Positions 12,420-24,714 of a stretch of 64,000 nt of DNA are shown here, in pieces. The stretch's first letter is position 1. Every line of letters starts with the position of its first letter. The position numbers were made by a program, and so were the translations under genes. The notes below the pieces were generated by a model. The model saw only the letters and a list, made by a program, of their open reading frames with translations. It was not told where the DNA came from and searched no databases. The DNA lies in NCBI GenBank assembly GCA_958496175.1, contig OY292275.1, forward strand, positions 25,273,001 to 25,337,000, read 5' to 3'. This DNA is from Sisyra terminalis (taxonomy: Eukaryota; Arthropoda; Insecta; Neuroptera; Sisyridae).

Positions 12420-14029
12420 ACACATTTTCTGAAACGAAAAAAAAAGTTCTAATTAAATATCAATTCGAATGAAACACTTATTTTATGTTTATTAACTCTA
12501 TTAACTTCAATAGATGCACAAAACAATAAAAAGACCAAACTAAAAGATGAGTTTTTCTATTATGACACTATTTTTATATGTCACTGTTGTTCATATTGTG
12601 TTATTTAACTGGATTGCTCATTTTGCTATATTACGAGACATAAAACAAACTCCAGTAGATCAATTCTTGTAATATGGCTCAATATTATGTACATAAATAT
12701 ACTGTAAACGGAAAATGGAGTAATAATGCGATTAAATATTATGCCTGGGTAGAATGAACACATTTGATGATTTTCATTAGGGCGAAACGAATAGTCGAAC
12801 GAAATACAACATAAAGTTTCCTTTTTCTATATCATTTCCTTTATATAAGAACATTTTTTTGTAGTTTGGGGACAAAATAACTAAAACTATTGATTGAGAT
12901 CTTACAAAATTTTATTTGAATAAGTAGAATGAAGTGATTAACATTTAATATTCTGTAAAAAATTAAATTAATTTTGAAATAAAAGTTATAGTTGCGAGTG
13001 TTATAAGTAAAGAGAACTTTGTAAGAGAATGGCATGCAATTTTTGAAAACTCAATTATAATTGAAAAATAAAAAATGTAATTGAAAGAATCGTTTTGCAT
13101 AAAGTATCATTTAAAAGCATTCTGGAAGTTGATTGATAAAATATAACTGTAATTTCATTATATTCATAAAGCTTTCATTCAGATCTAATATTTACTCGTA
13201 AAATAATTATTTTCTCTAGGAATGTCTAATAGTTTCAACACATTTACCCACAATACACGTTTTAACATCGATGTCACGTCAATTTATTAGTAGTAGTTGA
13301 AAGGTGTCTAGAAAAATGAAAAGGAAGTTCAACTAGGATGGATGAAGTGGATGTTTTTGTGTTACATAGAATATGCATAAAATGTATGCATCAAAAACTT
13401 GTTTACTCGAAAATGTGAAGTTAGTTATAAAAGCGTTACTCGTTTATGACGTGACGAACAAGTAAAATACTCATGGATGTTGATGGTATCCGGAAAATAA
13501 ACGGGAGTAAGGAGCTGTTTGTTATCAACCACAGCATCCATCATTATATGATTAAAATAAATAAAAGAAAAATCTTTTAAAATTTTAAGGTACTCACGAG
13601 AAAGAAGAGGAGAGTTGTTAGTACGAAAGAGGAGAAGTTTAAAAATTTATTTCATAATTCTTTTCGTTAAGAAAAATAAAACGGTAAACCTTTTTTAATA
13701 TTTGCTTTTATTGGAATTAAAAATATTCTTTTCGAACTTGCTTAGACTTTACCATGAATCTCTGCATTTACGAACTCTCTATCCCATTTGAAAGCAGAAA
13801 AACACAAGTACATGAATTTCAATTATGAGAATTTATGAAGTATATGCTTCATTAACTAAAAACAAAACGAAACGTTAAAGTTAATTTTGTATTCTAGGAT
13901 AAATTGATGCTTTCTAAAGAGTACTTAAAAAGACGTCATAGTAAAGGAAACTTCTTAAGATTTCCAAGAAATGTTAAATTGTTTTTATTAACTTTGAAAT
14001 CAATACAGATTTTATTTTGATGATTATTT
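12420..14029. other. Gene-free AT-rich DNA
   Basis: No supported coding segment; short ORFs here have no family resemblance and no neighbouring splice partners. Confidence 0.55.
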
Positions 14030-14450
14030 CATATTTTTTTTCGAATCTAAAAACCAAAAAAATATTTAAAAAAAAATTAAAAACTTTGCTTATATTGATA
14101 AAATGCACTAAGAAGTAAAAAATAAATTTATGAACTGAAAATTTGTACTGATTTGACTACCAATAATAAGGCGATCTTAGCCAATAAATGAGAATCGTAA
14201 GCTGTCTAGTTGTAAATCAAAGCGAGGGGTAATTCACATAACCCAATTGTAAACAAAATTGTACTCCTCGTTTTGATGCACAAATAGATAGTATACGATT
14301 CTCCTTAATTGGCTGAGATCGCTTTAATATCGATGGTGAAACCGGTACTATCGATTCACTTCATTAATTTATTTTTTACTTTTTAATGCATTTTATTAAC
14401 ATAAGAGATTTTTAAAATCTTTTTTTAAATTTTTTATTTTATTTTTTTTA
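14030..14450. mobile_element. Nested palindromic MITE (160-bp core at 14167-14326)
   Basis: The core starts TAAGGCGATCTTAGCCAAT and ends ATTGGCTGAGATCGCTTTA, with arms of ~65 bp around a short loop. Outside it a second, weaker inverted repeat continues (AAAATGCACTAAGAAGTAAA at 14099 against TTTACTTTTTAATGCATTTT near 14380), so the whole region can fold back on itself. Confidence 0.65.
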
Positions 14451-14471
14451 GTCTTTCAATATATTTTTATT

Positions 14472-15084
14472 AGTGTCCGATCAAACTTTCGGTTTTGGCC
14501 TAGTTTCGGCTTGAATCAGATTCGGCTATCGTCGAGCCGAAACTACGACCGAAACTGAATTCGTGAGAAAGAAATGTTAAAAAATTAGTGTTTTTCACTT
14601 ATTATTTGATCCTTCAATTATGAATACTGATAACTATCAGTTAATTATTTTTTTTTAATATTATCTTTAATATTTTTTTTTTCATTTCGAAAGAAAGAAA
14701 TTATTTTGTTTTTATGATATCAAATAGAGTATTTTGTAATTCGTATATCTAAACAAATTAATTAAATTTTAATTTTGTTTTGTAACTTGTTTTTAATATT
14801 TTGTTATTTGTAACTAATACTAAAGAGAAATATTAGATGAGAAATTTTCAAATCAGTACTTCATTTCAGAATAAATAATTTATTTTTAAATAAGAAATTT
14901 TAATAATGTGTTATGTTAATAATTAGCATAAATATTAGAAACTAAATGATTGATGAATATCTACCTAGAGGATTTAAAAGTAAAGACTGAATAATTATGA
15001 TTACTTTTTTTTCTACGAAAATATGACCTTATATGGTAGTTTTGGTTTCAGTTTCGGCTGTAAATTTAGTCTCGGTTGGACACT
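14472..15084. mobile_element. DNA-transposon-derived MITE, AGTGTCC termini
   Basis: Begins AGTGTCCGATCAAACTTTCG and ends CTCGGTTGGACACT. Subterminal regions at both ends repeat a TTTCGG(T/C) motif many times. TATTTTTA occurs close to both ends and may be the target duplication. A truncated copy lies at 63125-63343. Confidence 0.6.
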
Positions 15085-15114
15085 TATTTTTAGTATTATT
15101 TTGTCAACCATTGT

Positions 15115-15235
15115 CTCAAATTTGAACTAACTAATTATTGTTATTTGTTTCAACTATCATTTCAATTTCATTCAATTGGCAAGTTTTGTCATTTATCAGT
15201 TGTATTGGCTGTGCATATTTTACGAGTACTTAGTA
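15115..15235 (-). repeat. Partial copy of dispersed repeat family 'R', minus strand
   Basis: CATTGTCTCAAATTTGAACT, then TTTCAATTTCATTCAATTGG and TATTGGCTGTGCAT, are the reverse complement of the middle block of the family. Confidence 0.6.
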
Positions 15236-15493
15236 GAAGTTTAGTTTAACTACTATCGGTACCATAAAGTATACTTAAGATGATAACATTTTACATGCGC
15301 CTTTGAAGATAGGAAGCAGGAGCTTTTTTCAAAGTTAAATATTCAAGTAGAAATATTAAGTTGTTATTGAATTTAAAGACGGATTTATGCGTTGTCATCG
15401 AGTCAGGTGTGCAAAAATTCAACACGATAAAGTGCTGGGAATTAGGTAAAAATTGAGATTATAAGTTTTGTACCTTACAAACTAACAACAAAG

Positions 15494-16593
15494 GGTAATT
15501 TTGTCATATAGCGGCTTTTCTCAAAAAAAATCGTAGACACATAAAATTAGTCTTAAAATGTTCAGAACACTTAAAAATGTAATATTCCGATGGCGGAAAT
15601 GAAACTTCTATTACAGTTTTTCCAAAATAAAGCCAAAAAAAATGCATTATAATAGACTTTAATAGACGTCAAAGTAATTATTAAACTCATTTACTTTCAA
15701 GTACGCATGTGCATTAGAACAAGCAGTTAGAGCAGATATCTATTTGAAGCAAATTTGAAAAAGCCCGACAATATCTATATGAAACTGTTAATTGAGAAAT
15801 ATTGAAAATTTGGTTGCTACGAGATTAGAACCCAGCATCTACTACCTTAAAATTGAACACCTTGACCACGAAGTCATAAATTGGCTAAACATTTTAAAAG
15901 TTTAAGGAAATTACAATTGATATTTGATATTAACGTTCTATTTGTTTTGTTTTCTACAAAAGTATGTTATTATTGTTAAATTTCAAGTCCTCTAAGGTAA
16001 GTGATCCCATTGGGGGACCAAACACAAGTTTTGTATTACGTGTGATTTATTTTTTAATTCACTTACAATTATATAATCAATAAAAAAATCAATTATCCGT
16101 ATTTCTGTGGACCAAAACCATTATGGTCTAATTTATTCGCGAATTAAAGTAAAAACAAAGTAGAAAATGGTACGTTACCAGATATTGAGGTCTCTAAAAG
16201 GAACATAAGCCGATTTGATTATATTTGCTATGATTATATCTTTGCTATTGATTATATCAAAAACAACCAAATTTTCAATATTTCTCAATTAACAGCTTCA
16301 TATAGATATTGTCGGGCTTTTTCAAATTTGCTTCAAATAGATATCTGCTCTATCTGCTTGCTCTAATGCACATGCGTACTTGAAAGTAAATGAGTTTAAT
16401 AATTACTTTGACGTCTATTAAAGTCTATTATAATGCATTTTTTTTTGGCTTTATTTTAGAAAAACTGTAATAGAAGTTTCATTTCCGCCACCGGAATATT
16501 GCATTTTTAAGTGTTCTGAACATTCTAATCTGAAGACTAATTTTATGTGTCTACGATTTTTTTTGAGAAAAGCCGCTATATGACAAAATTACC
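15494..16593. mobile_element. Long-arm foldback transposon (arms ~330 bp) containing a SINE relic
   Basis: Left arm 15494-15821 starts GGTAATTTTGTCATATAGCG; right arm 16262-16593 ends with its reverse complement. The arms are about 95% identical along their length (shared GCCCGACAATATCTATATG, AATAGACGTCAAAGTAATTA). The 440-bp centre carries a minus-strand tRNA-like SINE fragment and one arm of the CTAAAAGGAACAT MITE. No transposase is present. Confidence 0.85.
15817..15890 (-). repeat. tRNA-like SINE fragment within the foldback element
   Basis: Read on the minus strand: GACTTCGTGGTCAAGGTGTT and GATGCTGGGTTCTAATC, in line with the SINE heads elsewhere. B box mutated. Confidence 0.5.
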
Positions 16594-17180
16594 AAAAAAA
16601 CTCCTGTAAACTTACTTAATGAAAAATGCACATGAATTAGTTTCAGAAATTTAAACTAAATGAAGACTCATAAACTCTTTAATCTTTGCGCTCATTTTTA
16701 ATGACTTTGTAACAACTCACTACACTAAAATTTGGCCAGTGTAAAAACATTTGTCAAGTTTTCGTGAAAATGGTTAAACTTTGTATCTACTCATTGTCAT
16801 GTACACATTTTTGATTTTAAAGGAATGAAGTAATATTTCACGTTGGTGATTTCGGTGACAAATGTTTTTGTCATGTCATTTTACTTTTCGAACAAAGCTA
16901 TTTAGAGCTTAAAAGTGAAGAGGTGCCTTTCAAAATAACGAAAGACTTACGAAGATGTACTTTTAAATTATTAAATAGCCGAATTCATTATAAATTCGTG
17001 GGATTCCGAGCTTTAGACACTGTGAAAGTTTACAACCATTTAAAATTAAACAGTTACATTTAGTTTTTATACTATGAGTCTATGAAATTGTTCTGCTAAT
17101 AATTTTAGTAATTTCAATAGAGAGCATATAAGAATTATTCTTGCTTGAAAATTAAAAATATTGGAAACATATTTTTTATT

Positions 17181-17327
17181 GTCGTTTTATAACTACCAAG
17201 GTTTTTAGCGGCTCTAGGGTTAGTAAAGATCCGTAAATGTAAAATAACGAAAATTTGCTCTTTTCAAGATTCGAACCCAGCACCTTCCGTTTTAGAACGG
17301 TCACCTTGACCACTCGGATACCTAAAC
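17181..17327 (-). repeat. tRNA-Leu-like SINE copy, minus strand
   Basis: Read on the minus strand it contains ATCCGAGTGGTCAAGGTGAC and GTGCTGGGTTCGAATC (A and B boxes). A body then ends TTACTAACCCTAGAGCCGCT and GTAGTTATAAAACGAC, shared with 54615-54766. Confidence 0.75.
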
Positions 17328-18230
17328 ATAACATATTTTATCTTCCTTGCTTTTATAATATACTTTTTAATTGAAAAACAAAAAGGAGATTCTCATTTCC
17401 TAACGTATGTATATATTTTGTATTTAAATAAAGTTAAATTTAGTATTTTTACAATGAAGTAAAAATTTTCCCGAGCTTTTACAATTTTCTCGGAAAATAG
17501 AAGATAAGTTCGTTTGGTTCGACAAATTTTATATTGAATTCCTTTAGCTGAGAAAAGCAATGCTACATTAAAATAAAATGCTTCAGCAAGTAAATCTATC
17601 TTCACAATTCAGGTTAAATTTCCCGGTAAATACAAAAATTTTCCGAAACTGTACACTTAAGTAACTTAAATTGATTGCAATCAATCGAAAATGCAGAGCA
17701 ATTTCAGCAAAAATGAACATTTGAATAGGCAGTCTTAGGAAAATAGATCAAAACTGTATTTGTAGAAAAATTTAAAAGAACCAATTCTGAATTTTCTTGA
17801 AACTTAAATCGAGTAACGTATTAAGATTTCGAGTTTATTCCAGACAACTTGACAGTAATAACCAAGATTCGAGTTACCAAACTCTAAATTTCAGAAAATC
17901 CGGACATCTTACGACTAAATTTGGAGAGTTGCACATTTAATAGAAAAAAAGGTGAATTTACAGAAAATTATTGCATTTTTTTTGGTTACAAGTATGTTAT
18001 TTTATTTAGGTATTGAGTACATAGTACATAGCACATAGTACTCCTAGCACTGTATTATGACTTAAATTAATTTTAACCAGGGTCAAAATATATATAAACA
18101 TTTAGATACTGGTTAAGTATTTGGGTAGAATAAATTTAACACTAGGGGACCCCTGTGCATTTGCAAAAACTATTTTTTCAGTCGTATATATTTTTATAAA
18201 CTATGTTGTCTGTTACTGTAACATCATTTT

Positions 18231-18500
18231 CTATTCCCTGATATGATGTTTCAAGCTTGAATCTGATGTAACAGCTCTAGAAAATGCGGTATAAAGTTGA
18301 CCATATGTATGACATGGTTCAGGAAGATACAATCTAACTATTTTGAACTTCCATCCTTGCGATTTATTTATTGTGATTGCATAAGAGAAACGAACTGGAA
18401 ACTGATGTCTAACGAAGTTGAAAGATGAGTCATTAGCTGTGTCTAATGTAATTCTAGAAATAAAATGTATTGTTCCTGAATGTGATTCAGCCACAACCGC
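18231..18500 (-). pseudogene. Helitron Rep/helicase relic (helicase C-terminal motifs)
   Basis: The minus strand encodes FVRHQFPVRFSYAITINKSQ followed by LYLPEPCHTYGQLYTAFSR, the motif V/VI block of Helitron PIF1-type helicases (canonical GQLYVAFSR and INKSQGQT). About 87 codons are open and then broken. More distant homology may continue towards 18740. The rest of the element is missing. Confidence 0.75.
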
Positions 18501-18749
18501 CTGGCGTTTTCAACACGGTCCTACGCGCTTAAAGAATGTTTTTCAACACATACCTGTGATTGGCTTGGAAAATGTTCTTCCAATGCATGATATAAATTTT
18601 GAAACAAATATTTTTGGAGTTTACTCCTTAAGAATCGATTTTCATATAATCGATTTTCAGGTATGATAAAATATGAACAGTAAAATTTGTTCAATGTATA
18701 TGACACGTCGTTACTTTTTTGTGCGCAACCTATTCTGCGCACCTTTCAC

Positions 18750-21000
18750 TTTTCAGGCGTGAGTATTAGGACTGTTTTTCTCACTCTAGTGTATTTATAA
18801 TACTTTTGCTCTCTCTCACTCACTGAATCACTTCCAAAAGAGCCGTTTCGTTTGACGGATATTTTGGGTTCGATACAAAAGAATCCGATTGTTTACACAG
18901 TGTAGTATTTAAAAAAAATCGGTTAAGATTCATCGTAATCATTTTAATCATAATCACTCGTTATAATATCGTCGTTGTAATAATTGTATTCGATGTAGCA
19001 AGTTACAGCGATAAATTACATGACTGCATAGAAGTACCTATGCAATATATGTAATAAACATAGAAAATTCATAGCCAAACAATTTAATAATGAAATGGAC
19101 GTTAATTCAAAAATAAAAGAAAAACTTTCAAATAAAATTTAAAAAATGTCATTCGGTCATTATTTTCATCTTAATTCATTTTAATATAATATTTAAACTA
19201 CGTAATATCTGTTTTGAAAAGATGAAGTTTTTATTTACTTAATGATATTTCATTTTAGCTTCATTAAACTTGGAAAACTTGAACTATTATTATACCAAAG
19301 GTGATTGACAATTGAAAACAATTGAAAATTTTGAAATTTGTTTGTTTCAAAATTGATTAGCACAAAATAATATCAGGATAAGATTTCTGAGTTTTCTCGA
19401 GATAGCTATAAAACATTGAAAATATAACGAATGCCCCTCGACATTTTGCCCATCAATTTGCTTTTGTTTCGAAGGAAAGTAATACAAAATCCAGAATCTT
19501 ACCAAAATACCTCAATATTCATTGCATCTACAAATTCTTTATGGACGTAATCATTAAATTTGTATCCATTAATAAAAATAAAATAAGTATTTATGGCTCT
19601 AATAACAACTGCGGCTTAAACTTAAGTCAGTAAAACTGAATATTTTTTTCTTTATTTTACAATAATTTTGGAAAAAGTATTGAAATACGGCTAAAAACAC
19701 TTTGAAGTAGTAAAAAAATGTGTGCTGAGCTAATTGTTAAGAAATGTTATGCCTTAATTCTTGCTAAAAAGCAGTTAAAAATTTAATTTTTAATTTATCT
19801 TTGATTTCTGTTGCTCATACTAGGTATGGTGTAATAAAACAAAACACCCAAAAACACAATCGAACGTATGCGCATGTCCAATGCGTAAAAAATTTTAAAA
19901 CAATTTAAAGCAAGAGAGTGGAAATGCTCTATGGCTACGCTTTTTCTTGGGTTTGTGTAATATATATAATGATTTTCAATAATTTTCGTATAACTTTTTA
20001 CCATTCTTAAGTTTATTTAAAATCTGTTTATTTTACATTGTCGTATATTGTTACAGGTATTAATCTTTTTCTTAACGTGTTTCCTTTTCTGTAGAATTTA
20101 TCGTGAAGCATTGAAAATTAAACGGGTATCCATTTTTCTTGGAAACTTTGTTATCCATTTTTTTCATTGTGCTCTTTGCAGTTCTAAAATATACATATTT
20201 GTTAAGTTTTAAATCATGTTTTCGGCAGTTACACTTGTTTTTGATTTTTTCCACCACATAAAACGGTTAAAACATAAAAAGACAAGTACAATTGTTAAAG
20301 CATTTCGTGTATTTAATTGGCATTGAGTTACTAATAAAGGAAAATATTGAAAACTTCCAAAACAGCATAGGTAAGAGTAAAAATAATGATTTCTTTTTTC
20401 AGCACATTTTCGCCTACACTGCTTTTTAGGCGATCTGAATTTTGATTGTTATTTCCCTGGAAAAATAGGAAACTCACGAATTCCCATAGATTATTAAAAT
20501 TGATCGTACATGGTTCTCGAGAAAAGATTTCGAGTAAAAAGTATAAGAGATTCTTTTTTATTCAAAATAATTTATTTTTATTTTCTGAACTTCTATACCA
20601 TTATAATTTTTTTATTTTTTTTTTTATTTTTGTAAGCATAGATGTGATTATTCTGAGATTGTAAGTAATCCAAATACCTAGGAAAAAAAAGATTTTATTT
20701 TTTTAACGATTACATAGAATAGTATCTATATTTTTTCATTTGACTTTGTTTATCAATATTGCACTGATAAAAACTTTAAAAGAATAATTAATTTAAGGTT
20801 GTTTAAAAATGCGATTGGGAATTATGAGAATAAGGAGGATATCCCTATGCTTATAAATAAGCGTTGTAGATATTTCTACAAGGCTTTTATGCACTCGGAT
20901 TGAACTTTGCCGCGCTTTTTTTTCTTTACGTAGAAATATTTTGCTTAGAAACCACCAAATGTTGATGATTTTGATATTGATTGAAGTGGAATTTCAAGAA
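18750..21000. other. Gene-free AT-rich DNA
   Basis: Nothing recognisable between the Helitron relic and the second MITE copy. Confidence 0.5.
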
Positions 21001-21052
21001 ATGCGTCGCTATTTTATAAAAAAAAAAAACATTTCTGCAAAAAGAGCTATTA

Positions 21053-21437
21053 GTTGTTTTTCAATGTTCTTAGTGTGACATAGTGCCGCATAAGCCGCAT
21101 TATGTGAACCTTAAATTGGAACAAATTAATTCCTAAGTGCGACGATAGACTGCATTAGACTTTGTTTAGTTGGAGAAAAAATGAGTTTGGCAAATTTTGA
21201 CAACCTTTAATAGAGTTTTAAATAATAAAATTGCGTTATCGTCAAGCATTTTAATTAGTTCCTAATTTTTGAACAAACCGTAAATTTGCAGTTATTTTGT
21301 TGGTTACATTTGCGCGTCGCACCCGAGAGCACAGCTATTTTGAATGCTCAATTGTGCGATGCGTTGCGGCCATTGGAACATTCAGTGCTGAGTATTATGT
21401 CGCATTATGCGCTTTTCTGCTGTAATTGGAAAACAAC
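21053..21437. mobile_element. Second copy of the 393-bp MITE (inverted, diverged)
   Basis: Begins GTTGTTTTTCAATG and ends TAATTGGAAAACAAC. The interior aligns with the reverse complement of 11880-12272, including the shared CTATTTTGAATGCTCA and AATAAAATTGCGTTATCGTC segments. The left terminus has several substitutions. Confidence 0.82.
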
Positions 21438-21898
21438 CATTGATTGTGATCACGCATAACTTTTTTCATTTACACTACAGAAAGCAATTAAAAATTACGC
21501 AAATTTACGTTTTTTTTTACTCCGTTATTAAATCCCCAATCGACTTGAAATTTTACAGAGATATGGTTCAAATACCAAACTACCTACAGTATTAATTTTG
21601 ATTTTTTCTCATAGCTTGTGACTTTCTCCTAAACAACCTTAAAAAAATTTACAAGAATGGTATAGAAATTATAAAAAATATTTTTCTGTAGTGAATATTA
21701 CACAAAAATGCAATATTAAACGTTAACAAAAACAGATTTCATCAAGTCTATCTACTTTAAAAGTGAAATCATTAAAAAAATTAATCACATTTCAAGAGAC
21801 ATAACTTAGAAAATAATTTGAAGCCAAAATATTAAATGGTATATAATAAAAAAATGAAAGGTACAAACGTTAAATTAAATATACCAGAATTGAAAATA

Positions 21899-23338
21899 TT
21901 ATGATCTTAATAAATCTGTATTGAATTCTTTTAACAAATTCTCTAATAATTTACCTTTCTTGTTGATTTTATTTGGATAAAACGGGAGATTATTGTGCTC
22001 ATTTATCATCGGTGTGTTAATATTCTCCTGTGCTTCATTTAACAATGTATGGTTATCTTGTTTATTTAATATAATTGATGGCGGAGCAGTAAAGAGAGCT
22101 TGATTAGGTATTAAAGCTTCTGTGTGAATTAGTTCGTTATTCTTTCCATCTTCCAATGTAGCATTACCATCCTGAGATACGTCTAAGTCAGAGATTCCCC
22201 CAAATTTGTGATTAAAACTTGTCATAAGTTCGGGAGTATTCGTTGTTTCTGCATTATCGGTAGTACGGGAAAGTAAACTTTGTCGCCGAATTATTTCTGA
22301 TTTTAGATCTTCTCGAAGAATGACATATTCTTTTATTTGATCTTTTAATTCTCTACATTCGGCTTCCGTGCGCACAATTTCATTTTTCAATTTGAAATAA
22401 AACTTTCGTATTTGATTTTTAGCTAAATCCAACCTGGAATTGAAAAAAAGCTCATTTATTATTTAATATCTTAGAATAGATTGCTAACAGGAAATATATT
22501 TGAAAAAAAAGCACTAAAAGCAACTCTTTGAATACCTGAGAATATTTTCTTCAAGAGAATTGAACTTATTTTTCGTTTCTTTTAAACTAACTTCTTTTGA
22601 TTGAAGTTTCCCTTGAAGATTGTACAAATGGTTATCTATTTGTTCGCTTGATTCCAAGATTTCGTCATTCTAATAAAGAAAAAATGGAAACCAATATAGT
22701 GAGGTATAGTAATGATATAACTATAGATAGTTATAGCAAGATAGTATTATTTTATGATGGTGATAATTATGATATTTGAAATGATATGAATTCAAATTGT
22801 TGATACGTTATGAAGATTTTATCTCATCATAGGTAAATTGGTGTTGTGCTCATCTGTTCAGAGTTCATAACAAAATCACCGAAGAGAGAAACTTGATCGT
22901 TGTTATAAAAGATATTGGATGACTCCCTCAACTGAGGGTAATTGCTTCACGGGTCATTATCGGTTTGGATTTAAGCTTTCTTTCACTTGATTTATCACGG
23001 AGTGGTTATTGAGAAGCGTTCGTTCATTTGAGTTTTTTAACTTTTTTATTAGTTTTTGGTAACATAATTTGATTTACTGAAGCTTTAAATACTGTTTGAT
23101 ATTAAATTTAATATTAGCTTTCGGATTTTTTTTTTGAGTTGGGAAAAGTAAAACACCATTCAAACTAATTTTCATGAATAGAATATTATTCAGTGGTTAA
23201 AAAAACTTATCTTACTGTTATTGGTTCTCCAGAGATTTGTAGACGTAATGCTTCAAAGTTCGTTCGGCATTGATTAAAGAAAATTGTACATACTGCAAAA
23301 GCTACTGCCAGAATAATACAGAGTATGGTAAAAAGCAT
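21899..23338 (-). CDS. Single-pass membrane-anchored coiled-coil protein, three exons, family not recognised
   Basis: Exons: 23338-23216, 22669-22536, 22433-21899. Splice sites are clean (ACA|GTAAGA; TTATTAG|AAT; CAG|GTATTC; TTCCAG|GTT) and phases agree, giving 263 residues. The start ATG has an in-frame TGA nine bases upstream. Residues 1-21 are a hydrophobic segment (MLFTILCIILAVAFAVCTIFF) with no clear cleavage site, so a signal anchor is likely. Residues 42 to about 135 are charged and heptad-like (SSEQIDNHLYNLQGKLQ, ECRELKDQIKEYVILRED), typical of a coiled coil. The remaining ~120 residues are polar, Asn-rich and probably disordered. The layout recalls type II Golgi or ER coiled-coil proteins, but I see no family signature. 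Codon use and splice quality argue for a real gene; no AATAAA lies close downstream. Introns are 546 and 102 bp. Confidence 0.72.
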
Positions 23339-24714
23339 TATTTTTCAAAGTATTTTTTAACACTTTGAAGTTTTGACAGAAATTTTGATTTTATTTTAAT
23401 CTAAAAATAAATTTAAATAAATAAAAATTAATGTAATTTAGTTTTGACAATTGCAACTATGTAAATTTTGTTTAGGTAAATAAATAGATATACTGTAGGG
23501 TGGCGCAAAAAATCAAATTTTTTTTTTTTAATTCAGCTAAAAAAAAAACTTAAGGATTGCTCAAGGTTTTTAAAACTTCCAAGAAAAGTTACATTGCGAT
23601 TTTTTTTCGATACGGTAAAATTTTGTTCAGAGAAAAAAAGATTTTCTGAAATTTGTAATTCACTTGTAACTTCCCATGAAATATTCACAGCCAAACTGTT
23701 CCATTACTATACTATACTTCTATTTTACTATACTACTACTATACTACTTTTACTACAATTGTTTAGGGTTGTTTTTTAGAGAGAGGTCTTCAAACATGCT
23801 AAATTAACATATTTCAGTAAGAGACTCGAAAAAATTATTGTTTTTTTGCGCCACCATAATATACAGCTTTTATAAAAGTTGAACATTCAATTTCAACAAA
23901 TCATTTTCGATATAAGTATATAAGGTTTTTTTAGTTTTACATTGTCAAAGTTTTGCAATTAAAATTCATCAGTTATAAAACTTGCGTTTATAACTTATTC
24001 CTTTTTTAAGCTTATTTTTTACTCGAAACAAAGAGGAATTGAAATATAAAATTTAAACATTTTTCATATTGACTATAAAAACTTGATTCATTTTATTTTA
24101 TTTTTATATTCAACTCTCGTCTAACAAAAAACCAAATAATTAATTAAAATTTAAAATTGTGTATGATGAAGAAAACTTTTCTAATATAGATTATTACAAT
24201 TACTAATATTTCAGATGCGTTCATATTATCTACGTAATAGCTAATTATCACATCCAGTAAAATATTCGAGAAGAAAATTAAGAAAAGTTTTATTGAAAGA
24301 AAGTGCAGTTCTTTCAAGCTAATTACGAAAATTCTGTGGTTCAAAGCAAAGTTCAATTTGAAGAGAAACTTTCCGTATTAATAATCTTGCTACAGACGTA
24401 TAATAGCAAATCCTTCAAAGTTATGAAAACAAGATTTATATCCAAGTATGTATTTCTCTTTACCAAAACTTGTGTGAATTTCTTCAAACTAATGTCGCCG
24501 ATTGGTCTCTGTCATATTGAAAATGTTAAATTGAATTCACAACAAAAAGTACAAATTTTATATTAACTTGCTACAATAATATTGCAATTTTATTGTCATT
24601 CTTTTTCACAAATTTTATTTCGTATAAAATTTTATGTCTTATTTTAAATATATATCTTACTAATGCAACGAAAAAGTAATAGTTTGTAAAAAATGTTAAG
24701 TAAAGTAAGGGTTT

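Noticed and set aside
16742..16872. Short inverted repeat (AAAAACATTTGTCA / TGACAAATGTTTTT) as a MITE
   Set aside because: Only 14 bp pair and the interior shows no further symmetry; in this AT-rich DNA that is weak evidence.
18418..18666. 82-codon plus-strand ORF
   Set aside because: It is the shadow of the minus-strand Helitron helicase relic.
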